From an uncultured Erysipelotrichales bacterium (GTDB lineage Bacteria; Bacillota_I; Bacilli_A; Erysipelotrichales; Coprobacillaceae), in assembly GCA_910586805.1 (NCBI GenBank), contig CAJUJC010000031.1, forward strand, positions 1,504-19,064: a stretch of 17,561 bases of DNA. Direction: 5' to 3'. The translations under genes were made by a program, and so were the position numbers. The notes below the pieces were generated by a model, which saw nothing but the letters and a program-made list of their open reading frames with translations, was not told the DNA's origin and made no database searches. Numbering within the stretch: position 1 is the stretch's first letter; the number at the start of each line of letters is the position of its first letter. This document shows, piece after piece, positions 7,339 through 14,796 of the stretch.

Positions 7339-7377
7339 AAAAGCTGTAACAAAATATTTACAATGTTACAGCTTTTT
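7339..7377. terminator. Bidirectional terminator between convergent genes
   Basis: A perfect 12-bp inverted repeat, AAAAGCTGTAAC (7339-7350) and GTTACAGCTTTT (7365-7376), has a 14-nt loop. It ends in T on both strands. It serves the Ig-like gene from the left and the LysR gene from the right. Confidence 0.9.
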
Positions 7378-7425
7378 ACTTCCAACATAACAAAATCTAT
7401 GTATTTATCAAACACTCCCACAAAT

Positions 7426-8295
7426 TTACAAATATTGCATAATGATTTCCATTTGTGGTGATACCCATTTATCCCTATGATATAAGAGTTGTTTCCACAC
7501 ACTCATATCAAATCCCTCAACATGGAGATACTTTAACTTTCCATCAATAACTGATTGTTGTGTTACATATTCAGGTAGCAAAGAAATACCAACCCCTTGT
7601 TCTACCAACGAACAAATCAAATGTGTACTTCCCAGTTCTAAAACAGGTTGTACTTCTAAAGACTTTTCTGCTAACATTTCATCAAAAATACGACGATAAC
7701 TCATTCCTTTTTCTGTCAATATAAAAGGATATTGAATTAATTGTTGAATTGTCATTGTATCTTTTTGTGCCAACTCATGATTCGCACTCACAACAAAACG
7801 AACTGCAATTTTTTCTTCTTTGACTATAATATAATCTGTATCATAAATATGACTATCTAAAGTTAAAATCATATCAACTTCATTATGATTTAATAAACGA
7901 AATAATTCTTCTGTTCCTGCTGGAATCATCTTTAAAGTAATATGAGGATACATCTTCATAAACTCTGCAAATTTATCTTTTAATAAAGAGTAAGACAGTG
8001 AATCAGCCAATGCTAAACGAACATGCCCATGAATAGAAGATGTATCTTGAATAGAATTTTCTAATTCTTGAGTAAGCTTTGTCATTTGATGAGCATACTT
8101 TAAGACTTCTCTACCTTTATCTGTTAATGCAATTGTATGGTATATTCTTTCAAATAATTGACAATTCAATTCTGTTTCAAGTTGTTTGATTTGAGAAGAT
8201 ACAGTTGATTGTGAATACCCTAAAATTTGAGATGCTTTTGTAAAACTATTTAATTCAGCAACTTGTATAAATGTTAATAAGTTTTTAATATCCAT
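7426..8295 (-). CDS. LysR-family transcriptional regulator
   Basis: This 289-residue protein has a typical LysR N-terminus: winged helix-turn-helix in 1-60, SFTKASQILGYSQSTVSSQI (17-36), then LETELNCQLFER. The effector-binding domain is at about 88-289 and its ligand is unknown. ATG 8295 has AGGAG at 8305-8301. It is divergent from the AGCS symporter gene with a 111-bp shared region holding a LysR-type box, so it probably controls that transporter and itself. It is more typical of the family than the LysR protein at 1716. Convergent with the Ig-like gene across a shared terminator. Confidence 0.92.
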   Translation of the reverse strand: MDIKNLLTFIQVAELNSFTKASQILGYSQSTVSSQIKQLETELNCQLFERIYHTIALTDKGREVLKYAHQMTKLTQELENSIQDTSSIHGHVRLALADSLSYSLLKDKFAEFMKMYPHITLKMIPAGTEELFRLLNHNEVDMILTLDSHIYDTDYIIVKEEKIAVRFVVSANHELAQKDTMTIQQLIQYPFILTEKGMSYRRIFDEMLAEKSLEVQPVLELGSTHLICSLVEQGVGISLLPEYVTQQSVIDGKLKYLHVEGFDMSVWKQLLYHRDKWVSPQMEIIMQYL

Positions 8296-8305
8296 ATAAA
8301 TCTCC

Positions 8306-8322
8306 TATCGTATTTTTCGATA
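8306..8322. promoter_or_regulatory. Candidate LysR-binding box in the LysR/symporter divergent region
   Basis: The dyad TATCG-N7-CGATA (8306-8322) contains the T-N11-A type core expected for LysR regulators. It lies directly upstream of the LysR start, where autorepression is common. A second GTATT-like half-site (GTATTCGT read on the minus strand, 8356-8349) is closer to the symporter promoter. Its TATACT (8367-8372) and GGAGG (8393-8397) precede ATG 8407. Confidence 0.5.
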
Positions 8323-8406
8323 CTAATTATCTATTTTATCAATTTTACGAATACTACTTTTTAATATATACTAAATATACATGAATTTCAATGGAGGAAC
8401 GTACTT

Positions 8407-9804
8407 ATGGATAAGCTTTTATCAATCATTCAATGGTTTTACAATTTATTATGGGGAGATTTAATCACAATACCTTTACCAAGTGGGAGTTCCATAGGGC
8501 TTTCTTTATTGGTTATTATCTTAATACCTGCTGGCATTTTCTTTACAATCAAAACAAAATTTTTACCCTTTCGCTTATTTCCTGAAATGTTAAAAACTGC
8601 AGTAGAAAAGAAAAAATCAACTGAAAAACATTCTATATCAGGTGTTCAAGCCCTAATTATCTCAACAGCAACACGTGTTGGTATGGGAAATTTAGTTGGA
8701 GTTGTAGCTGCCATTTCTGTTGGTGGAGCAGGAGCTGTTTTTTGGATGTGGATTACAGCTTTATTAGGATCAGCAACTGCATTTGCTGAAGCAACGTTGG
8801 CTCAAATTTATAAAGAAAAAGATCCTTTATATGGAGGATATAGAGGTGGTCCAGCTTATTACATACATCATTTTTTTACTCAAAAAACAAAGAAAAAGAA
8901 ATCTATTATTGCAATATTATTTGCAATTTCTGGTTTGATTTGTTGGTGTGGCATTAGTCAAGTTATTGGAAATTCAGTATCATCATCATTTAGAAATGCT
9001 TTTTCAATTCCACCATTATATACAACCCTTGCATTGGTTATCATTTCTGCAATTATCGTTTTAAGAAAAAATGCAACTGTTAAAGTTTTAGATATTGTTG
9101 TACCCATTATGGCAAGTTTATATTTCTTAATGACATTATTTGTTATTATAAAAAACATAACATTAGTCCCTGCTGTTTTCCAACAAATCTTTGAAGAGGC
9201 ATTTGGATTCAAACAAGCTGTTGCTGGAGGATTTGGTGCTGTCTTGATGAATGGTGTTAAACGTGGACTATTCTCAAATGAAGCTGGTTCTGGTTCTGCC
9301 CCTTGTGCAGCCGCAGCTGCTGATATTGAGCACCCTGCAAAAGAAGGATTACTTCAGGCTTTTGGTGTTTTTATTGACACAATCTTAATTTGTACATGCT
9401 CTACAATGATTATGTTATTAACCCCTGCAAGTTTAACTGCTGGACAAGAGGGTATGGGATTATTACAAGCAGCTATGAATTTCCATATGGGACAATTTGG
9501 TGTTATTTTTATAGCTATAACTCTTTGGTTATTTAGTTTCTCTACTTTCATTGGAATATTATTTTATGCACGATCTAATGTTTCTTATTTATTTGGTGAT
9601 AACTGGTTATCTCAAACTTTGTATAAAGTCGTTGCATTAATTATGTTATTTATTGGGGGAATGGCTGCTTACACATTTGTATGGGATGTGGGAGATATTG
9701 GAGTTGGTTTAATGACAGTCTTTAATATGATTGCTTTAATTCCACTATCTTCAAAAGTTATTGAATCTTTAAAAGATTATGAATCAAGATATTTAAAAAA
9801 ATAA
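8407..9804 (+). CDS. Sodium:alanine symporter family (AGCS) amino acid carrier
   Basis: This 465-residue, strongly hydrophobic protein has about ten to eleven predicted membrane helices. Family motifs are the TATRVGMGNLVGVVAAI stretch (87-103), PLYGGYRGGPAYYI (140-153) and GGFGAVLMNGVKRGLFSNEAGSGSAP (274-299). The NEAGSGSAP segment is characteristic of AGCS carriers. It would import alanine or glycine, possibly D-alanine, with sodium across the cytoplasmic membrane. The substrate is a family inference. The start has GGAGG (8393-8397) nine bases upstream. Expression is probably controlled by the divergent LysR regulator. A terminator at 9892 closes the unit. Confidence 0.93.
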   Translation: MDKLLSIIQWFYNLLWGDLITIPLPSGSSIGLSLLVIILIPAGIFFTIKTKFLPFRLFPEMLKTAVEKKKSTEKHSISGVQALIISTATRVGMGNLVGVVAAISVGGAGAVFWMWITALLGSATAFAEATLAQIYKEKDPLYGGYRGGPAYYIHHFFTQKTKKKKSIIAILFAISGLICWCGISQVIGNSVSSSFRNAFSIPPLYTTLALVIISAIIVLRKNATVKVLDIVVPIMASLYFLMTLFVIIKNITLVPAVFQQIFEEAFGFKQAVAGGFGAVLMNGVKRGLFSNEAGSGSAPCAAAAADIEHPAKEGLLQAFGVFIDTILICTCSTMIMLLTPASLTAGQEGMGLLQAAMNFHMGQFGVIFIAITLWLFSFSTFIGILFYARSNVSYLFGDNWLSQTLYKVVALIMLFIGGMAAYTFVWDVGDIGVGLMTVFNMIALIPLSSKVIESLKDYESRYLKK

Positions 9805-9891
9805 ATTCTTCTTTATCATTTTTATAACCACATATAACTATAAACAAAAATAAGTTATTATTAATAATGTTAAAGATTTTTACTAAGAAGG

Positions 9892-9917
9892 GGAAGTGCT
9901 ATAAGACTTCCTTTTTT
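9892..9917 (+). terminator. Rho-independent terminator downstream of the symporter
   Basis: GGAAGT (9892-9897) and ACTTCC (9906-9911) form a 6-bp stem with an 8-nt loop. Wobble pairs and A-T pairs can extend it outward. Six T follow (9912-9917). Confidence 0.8.
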
Positions 9918-10033
9918 ATTGGATGATACTTAGGAATACATCATTCATCAGTGATTTCCTTTTACAATAAATCCATTCATTAAAATATCCTTTAAACAAA
10001 TCGTCGTTTACCTTTTATTATTTGTCAGTTATA

Positions 10034-10084
10034 TTGAACTTACATGCACTTTCATGTATAATGAGTAAGATTAAAAAGAGGTGA
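10034..10084 (+). promoter_or_regulatory. SigA-type promoter of the tgt-queA-queH operon
   Basis: TTGAAC (10034-10039), a 17-bp spacer and TATAAT (10057-10062) make a near-consensus promoter. The spacer is a perfect 6-bp dyad, TACATG (10041-10046) and CATGTA (10053-10058), that runs into the -10 box and could be an operator. The leader is only about 20 nt, with AGAGGTGA (10077-10084) before ATG 10089. That is too short to hold a preQ1 riboswitch, and no such motif was recognised upstream. Confidence 0.8.
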
Positions 10085-10088
10085 AAAT

Positions 10089-11222
10089 ATGGAAGGTTTT
10101 TGGTATGAATTAAAACACGTTTGTAAGCAATCAGGAGCAAGATATGGGATTTTACACACACCTCATGGTGATGTAGAAACGCCTATGTTTATGCCAGTAG
10201 GGACACTTGCAACTGTAAAAGGTATATCTCCTGAACAATTAAAAGATATGAATTCACAAGTTATTCTTGCTAATACATATCACTTATGGTTAAGACCTGG
10301 TGAAGATGTTGTAAAAATGGCTGGTGGTTTACATAAATTTATGAATTATAATGGACCAATTTTAACAGATAGTGGTGGTTTTCAAGTTTTCTCCTTAGGA
10401 AAGACAAGAAAAATAGAAGAAGAAGGCGTTACTTTTAAAAGTATCGTAGATGGTAAAAAACTATTTTTATCACCAGAAAAAGCTATTCAAATTCAAAATG
10501 ACTTAGGTGCAGATATTATTATGAGTTTTGATGAATGTGCTCCTTATCCATGTACCCATGAATATATGAAAAATAGTGTTGAAAGAACATTACGTTGGGC
10601 TAAACGTGGTCAACTAGCTCATAAAAACGACAAACAAGCATTATTTGGAATTGTACAAGGTGGAGAATTTGAAGATTTAAGAGAATTAAGTGCTAAAGAA
10701 TTGGTAAAAATGGATTTCCCTGGTTATTCTATTGGTGGAACAAGTGTTGGTGAACCTAAAGATGTTATGTATAAAATGATTGATGATGCTATTCAATGGT
10801 TACCTACTGATAAGCCTCGTTATTTAATGGGAGTTGGAAATCCTATTGACTTAATTGAAGGTGCTATTAGAGGTGTTGATATGTTTGACTGTGTCTTACC
10901 TACAAGAGTTGCTAGACATGGGGCTTTAATGACACATTATGGACGTATCAATATTAATAATGAGAAATATAAATATGACTTCACACCTATTGATGATAAA
11001 TGTACTTGTTATACTTGTCAAAACTATACAAAGGCTTATTTAAGACATTTACATAAATGTGATGAAATTTTTGGAAAAAGTTTGCTTTCTATTCATAATG
11101 TATCTTTCTTATTACAATTAAGTGAAGATATAAGAAAAGCAATTCAGGAAGATCGTTTATTAGATTTTAAAGAAGAGTTTTTAAATTTATATGGTAGAGA
11201 TGTTTATGAAAGGGCGTTTTAA
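10089..11222 (+). CDS. tgt: tRNA-guanine transglycosylase (queuine/preQ1 tRNA-ribosyltransferase)
   Basis: This 377-residue enzyme exchanges guanine 34 in tRNAs with GUN anticodons for preQ1, the first tRNA-bound step of queuosine synthesis. The catalytic aspartates are D94 (LTDSGGFQVFSLG) and D267 (VDMFDCVLPTR). The substrate-site stretch GIVQGG is at 187-192 and SIGGTSVGE at 214-222. The structural zinc site is complete: C305, C307, C310 and H336 (CxCx2Cx25H). Length and motifs are those of a normal bacterial enzyme. It is the first gene of the operon, and its stop codon is directly followed by the queA start with no gap. The order tgt-queA is the reverse of the common queA-tgt order. Confidence 0.97.
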   Translation: MEGFWYELKHVCKQSGARYGILHTPHGDVETPMFMPVGTLATVKGISPEQLKDMNSQVILANTYHLWLRPGEDVVKMAGGLHKFMNYNGPILTDSGGFQVFSLGKTRKIEEEGVTFKSIVDGKKLFLSPEKAIQIQNDLGADIIMSFDECAPYPCTHEYMKNSVERTLRWAKRGQLAHKNDKQALFGIVQGGEFEDLRELSAKELVKMDFPGYSIGGTSVGEPKDVMYKMIDDAIQWLPTDKPRYLMGVGNPIDLIEGAIRGVDMFDCVLPTRVARHGALMTHYGRININNEKYKYDFTPIDDKCTCYTCQNYTKAYLRHLHKCDEIFGKSLLSIHNVSFLLQLSEDIRKAIQEDRLLDFKEEFLNLYGRDVYERAF

Positions 11223-12248
11223 ATGAAAATTAGTGAATTTGATTATAATTTACCTGAAGAATTAATTGCACAAACACCATTACAACAAAGAGATACTTCT
11301 CGTTTAATGGTACTAAATAGAAAAGATGAAACAATTGAAGATAAACATTTTTATGATATTCTTGATTATTTACATGAAGGAGATATTTTGGTTAGAAATA
11401 ATACAAAAGTTATTCCTGCAAGATTATATGGAATTAAAGAAGAAACAAATGGTCATGTTGAAGTGTTATTATTAAAAGATCATGGGCATGATACTTGGGA
11501 ATGTTTAGTTGGAAATGCAAGAATTGTGAAGATAGATACTATTATTACTTTTGGTGATGGTTCTTTAAAAGCTAAATGTATAAAGATTGGTGAAGAAGGT
11601 ATTCGTTTTTTTGAAATGATTTATGATGGTATTTTCTATGAAATATTAGACCAGCTAGGAACTATGCCTTTACCTCCTTATATTAAAGAAAAATTGGAGG
11701 ATAAAGATAGATATCAAACAGTTTATGCAAAAGTTGAAGGAAGTGCTGCTGCACCAACTGCAGGATTACATTTTACTGATGAAATTATTGAAAAAGTGAA
11801 ATCAAAAGGTATTGAAATCTTAGATGTTACTTTACATGTTGGATTAGGAACTTTTAGACCTGTAAAGGTTGATGATGTAAATGACCATCATATGCATAGT
11901 GAATTTTATATGATTGATGAGGAAGTTGCTGAAAAGTTAAATAATGCAAAATCTAATGGACAACGTATTATTAGTGTGGGAACAACTTCTACAAGAACAC
12001 TTGAGTCTAACTTTAAAAAATATGGAAAATTTAAAGCAACTCAAGAAAGTACAAATATTTTCATTTATCCTGGATATACATTTGAGGCTATTGATGCGTT
12101 AATTACTAATTTTCACTTACCAAAATCAACATTAATTATGTTAATAAGTGCTTTTGCAAATAAAGACTATATTATGAAAGCTTATCATCATGCTGTTGAA
12201 GAAAAATATCGTTTCTTCTCATTTGGTGATAGTATGTTTATTCAATAA
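11223..12248 (+). CDS. queA: S-adenosylmethionine:tRNA ribosyltransferase-isomerase
   Basis: This 341-residue enzyme uses the ribosyl part of S-adenosylmethionine to turn preQ1 in tRNA into epoxyqueuosine. Conserved QueA segments are visible: NNTKVIPARL (59-68), LPPYI (150-154), GSAAAPTAGLHF (173-184), HVGLGTFRPV (205-214) and a C-terminal GTTSTRTLES. The length is typical. Its ATG directly follows the tgt stop, and its own stop overlaps the queH start by one base (TAATG), so all three genes are coupled. The presence of QueA implies that the Tgt here incorporates preQ1 rather than only salvaging queuine. Confidence 0.97.
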   Translation: MKISEFDYNLPEELIAQTPLQQRDTSRLMVLNRKDETIEDKHFYDILDYLHEGDILVRNNTKVIPARLYGIKEETNGHVEVLLLKDHGHDTWECLVGNARIVKIDTIITFGDGSLKAKCIKIGEEGIRFFEMIYDGIFYEILDQLGTMPLPPYIKEKLEDKDRYQTVYAKVEGSAAAPTAGLHFTDEIIEKVKSKGIEILDVTLHVGLGTFRPVKVDDVNDHHMHSEFYMIDEEVAEKLNNAKSNGQRIISVGTTSTRTLESNFKKYGKFKATQESTNIFIYPGYTFEAIDALITNFHLPKSTLIMLISAFANKDYIMKAYHHAVEEKYRFFSFGDSMFIQ

Positions 12249-12877
12249 TGAAGATTAATTATGATTTAAAATTACAAGAAGAATTAAAGAAAATTGGTAA
12301 TACAAGACCAACGTTGTTATTACATGTATGTTGTGGACCTTGTTCTAGTAACGTCATCAAAGAATTATGTGAACACTTTAAAATCACAATCTATTATTCA
12401 AATTCAAATATTTATCCTCAAGAAGAATATACAAGAAGATACCAAGAACTTGTCAACTTTGTCAAAAAATTTAACAATGATTATAAACAAGATATTCAAG
12501 TTATCGAAGATCCCTATAACCATCCTGAATGGGTAAGTCATCTTTATCCTTTAAAAGATTTTCCAGAAGGAAGTATACGTTGTCGTCTATGTTATAGTTT
12601 GCGTATGGGAAGAACATTTGATTATGCTAAAATCAATCATTATGATTATTGGACCACTGTATTGAGTATATCACCACATAAAAATAGCCAATGGATTAAT
12701 GAAATTGGAGAAGCTTGGACAAGTGATAAAACAAAATTTTTATATGCCGATTTTAAAAAGAATAATGGTTACTTAAAATCAACACAAATGACAAAAGAAT
12801 ACAATATGTATAGACAAAACTATTGTGGATGCATGTTTAGTTATGAAGAAATGTTAAAAAGAGAAAGTTCAAAATAA
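12248..12877 (+). CDS. queH: Epoxyqueuosine reductase QueH (DUF208)
   Basis: This 209-residue protein reduces epoxyqueuosine in tRNA to queuosine, a non-orthologous substitute for the cobalamin enzyme QueG. The expected cysteine motifs are HVCCGPC (26-32) and RCRLCY (111-116), which together bind the 4Fe-4S cluster in the family. The late YCGC motif (192-195) is also present. The ATG overlaps the queA stop by one base. The last codons form the left arm of the operon terminator. This is the final gene of the operon and completes the tRNA-bound half of the queuosine pathway. Confidence 0.95.
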   Translation: MKINYDLKLQEELKKIGNTRPTLLLHVCCGPCSSNVIKELCEHFKITIYYSNSNIYPQEEYTRRYQELVNFVKKFNNDYKQDIQVIEDPYNHPEWVSHLYPLKDFPEGSIRCRLCYSLRMGRTFDYAKINHYDYWTTVLSISPHKNSQWINEIGEAWTSDKTKFLYADFKKNNGYLKSTQMTKEYNMYRQNYCGCMFSYEEMLKRESSK

Positions 12878-12897
12878 AACTTTCTCTTCTTTTTTTA
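12860..12897. terminator. Terminator of the que operon, overlapping the queH 3' end; works both ways
   Basis: A perfect 10-bp stem pairs AGAGAAAGTT (12860-12869) with AACTTTCTCT (12878-12887). The 8-nt loop contains the queH stop codon. A T-rich run follows on the plus strand (to 12897), and an A-run before it (12856-12860) gives a T-run on the minus strand. It can therefore also end the convergent alarmone synthetase transcript. Confidence 0.85.
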
Positions 12898-13539
12898 TTC
12901 ACTATTTAATCTATTATGAATATTTTGCATTTTCACATCTAAATACGCAATGGATAAAGCACACTCCTGTAATTCTTTTTTTATATCTTCAGGAACTTGA
13001 TTATCTGTCTTATACTTTAACTTATGTTCCAAAGAAGCCCAAAAGTCCATTGCAATTGTACGAAGTTGCACTTCCACATGAATAGGTTTTGCACCCTCAG
13101 ATAAGAATATAGGGATTTCTAATACAAGATGTAAACTTCTATAACCACTAGGTTTGGGATGCTTAATATAATCCTTAACCTCAATCACATTAATATCATC
13201 CTGTTTTGTAAGTAATCTTGCAACAACATAAACATCATCTACATAATTACAAATAACTCTAATTCCTGCAATATCATGAATATGCCTTGTAATATCATTT
13301 TCAGTTAATCCAATATTTTTATGAATAGCTTTTTTCACAATACTTTCAGGTTTTTTTAACCTAGACTCTATATGATGAATAGGATTATGATCATGTTTCA
13401 CCTTAAATTCTGAGTCTAATATTTCTAATTTTGTTTGTATTTCCTTAATACCTGCATTATAAATTTGTTGTATTCTTACAAGAGTTGAAACTTGTTCAAA
13501 TGTTGGTGTTTTTGTTGTGTAACTTTTTGTTGTTTCCAA
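12895..13539 (-). CDS. Small alarmone synthetase, RelQ-like (GTP pyrophosphokinase)
   Basis: This protein of about 214 residues contains only the (p)ppGpp synthetase domain, with no hydrolase HD domain or C-terminal regulatory part. Family motifs (numbered from the TTG start) are ESRLKKPESI (58-67), DIAGIRV (89-95), GYRSLH (132-137) and EVQLRTIAMDFWASLEHKLKY (156-176). It would make (p)ppGpp, the starvation signal, from ATP and GDP/GTP. I choose TTG 13539 because AGGAGG lies 7 nt upstream of it and the resulting length fits RelQ. The frame stays open back to a GTG at 13626, but that start has no ribosome binding site and would add a 29-residue extension encoded by a terminator hairpin. It lies downstream of the aminotransferase but appears to be separately transcribed. 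Confidence 0.9.
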   Translation of the reverse strand: METTKSYTTKTPTFEQVSTLVRIQQIYNAGIKEIQTKLEILDSEFKVKHDHNPIHHIESRLKKPESIVKKAIHKNIGLTENDITRHIHDIAGIRVICNYVDDVYVVARLLTKQDDINVIEVKDYIKHPKPSGYRSLHLVLEIPIFLSEGAKPIHVEVQLRTIAMDFWASLEHKLKYKTDNQVPEDIKKELQECALSIAYLDVKMQNIHNRLNSE

Positions 13540-13544
13540 AATAT

Positions 13545-13593
13545 AACCTCCTATACATGTAGTGTAATCTTTAAACATGAACATTACATGAAC
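13545..13593 (-). promoter_or_regulatory. Leader of the alarmone synthetase gene with 11-bp-spaced direct repeats
   Basis: On the minus strand a perfect AGGAGG at about 13552-13547 precedes the TTG start at 13539. Further upstream, ACATGAAC occurs twice (13575-13582 and 13586-13593, read on the plus strand) with an 11-bp period, about one helical turn. A TACATGTA palindrome is at 13554-13561. A weak TTGTTC box (minus strand, just after the terminator T-run) could be a -35. The promoter itself is uncertain. Confidence 0.45.
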
Positions 13594-13623
13594 AAAAAAA
13601 GAAAGAAACCTAAATTTCTTTCT
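13594..13623 (-). terminator. Terminator of the Lrp-aminotransferase operon
   Basis: Read on the minus strand, a 9-bp stem (GAAAGAAA at 13622-13615 and TTTCTTTC at 13608-13601, plus a closing A-T pair) is followed by seven T (13600-13594). It starts 3 nt after the aminotransferase stop and ends before the alarmone synthetase leader. Confidence 0.75.
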
Positions 13624-13625
13624 CA

Positions 13626-14795
13626 CTATTTTTGATATTTTTCAACAAACAATTTTATTTTTTCAACAGCAACCTTTAATTCTTCAAGACTATAAGCATA
13701 AGACACACGAATAAAACCTTCTCCTGCTGCTCCAAAAGCAGTACCAGGAACACAAGCAACTTTTTGATCTTCTAACAATTTTTCGCAAAATTCTTCTGAA
13801 GTTAAACCAGTTGATCTGATACATGGGAAAACATAAAATGCACCCTGTGGTTTAAAAGTATATAATCCCATATCATTAAATGCTTTAACTAAGAAATTAC
13901 GTCTTGTTTTATATGAATCTCTCATACTTTCTACTTCATCTTGACAATGTCTTAATCCTTCTAATGCTCCATATTGAGCAGCAGTTGGTGCTGACATAAT
14001 AATATATTGATGAATCTTTTTCATTGCACTTGTTAATGTTTTATTTGCTAAAACATATCCTAATCTCCATCCAGTCATGGCAAATGCTTTTGAAAATCCA
14101 CTTATAATAATGACTTGATCTTTAATTTCATCAAATGATGCAATAGAACAAAATTCTTCTTCATAACTTAATTCAGCATAAATTTCATCACTTAAAACAA
14201 TAATTCCACTTTCTTTGATAATTGGAACAATTTTTTCATAATCTTCTTTTGTCATAAAACCACCTGTTGGATTAGATGGATAATTCAAAAGAATAGCTTT
14301 TGTCTTTGGAGTAATTACTGATTTTAATAACTCAGGTGTTAACTTAAATTCATCTTCATCACGAAGTTCTAAATGTACAGGAATACCACCTGCTAATTCA
14401 ACACCAGGAGTATAAGCAACATATCCAGGATCTAAGACAATCATTTCTTCCCCAGGATTCAAAATAGAACGAATTGCAATATCAATGCCTTCTGATCCCC
14501 CAACAGTTAAGATACAATGATCATTAGCATCATAGCTAACATGGAATCTTCTTTTATAATAATCACAAATTTCTTCTCTTAATTCTAACAAACCTTGATT
14601 TGCAGTATAAAAAGTTTTTCCTTTTTCAATAGAATAAATAGCTGCTTCTCTAATAGCCCAAGGTGTCGCAAAATCTGGTTCACCTACCCCTAAAGAAATT
14701 ACATCATCCATTTGAGATGCTAAATCAAAAAACTTTCTAATACCACTAGGTTTAATTGTTTTTACTCTATCACTTAACATATTTTCATAATTCAT
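13626..14795 (-). CDS. Pyridoxal-phosphate aminotransferase, class I/II (PatA/AspC-like)
   Basis: This 389-residue fold-type I aminotransferase has all the usual sites. The PLP-binding lysine is K236 in SGFSKAFAMTGWR. N175 is in NYPSNPTGG, D203 and Y206 in SDEIYAE, R244 follows the lysine, and a late substrate-carboxylate arginine is in GFIRVSYAYS. The N-terminus (SGIRKFFDLA then ISLGVGEPDF) resembles the Bacillus PatA/YugH subgroup. It moves amino groups between an amino acid and a 2-oxo acid; the substrate is not determined. ATG 14795 lies one base past the stop of the Lrp gene, so the two are coupled, and that regulator probably senses a related amino acid. A GGTGGTGA stretch in the end of the Lrp gene may be its ribosome binding site. 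Confidence 0.93.
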   Translation of the reverse strand: MNYENMLSDRVKTIKPSGIRKFFDLASQMDDVISLGVGEPDFATPWAIREAAIYSIEKGKTFYTANQGLLELREEICDYYKRRFHVSYDANDHCILTVGGSEGIDIAIRSILNPGEEMIVLDPGYVAYTPGVELAGGIPVHLELRDEDEFKLTPELLKSVITPKTKAILLNYPSNPTGGFMTKEDYEKIVPIIKESGIIVLSDEIYAELSYEEEFCSIASFDEIKDQVIIISGFSKAFAMTGWRLGYVLANKTLTSAMKKIHQYIIMSAPTAAQYGALEGLRHCQDEVESMRDSYKTRRNFLVKAFNDMGLYTFKPQGAFYVFPCIRSTGLTSEEFCEKLLEDQKVACVPGTAFGAAGEGFIRVSYAYSLEELKVAVEKIKLFVEKYQK

Positions 14796-14796
14796 A

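Noticed and set aside
7261..7461. 66-residue open frame on the plus strand
   Set aside because: It overlaps the end of the Ig-like gene, reads through the 12-bp terminator hairpin and runs into the convergent LysR gene.
8958..9551. Two open frames on the minus strand inside the symporter gene (8958-9212 and 9354-9551)
   Set aside because: They are antisense shadows of a well-supported membrane protein gene, with no ribosome binding sites.
9918..10088. Possible preQ1 riboswitch before tgt
   Set aside because: No preQ1 aptamer-like stem with an A-rich tail was seen, and the promoter at 10034-10062 leaves a leader of only about 20 nt.
12294..12536. 80-residue open frame within queH
   Set aside because: It is an out-of-frame shadow of queH, whose cysteine motifs are all intact in the real frame.
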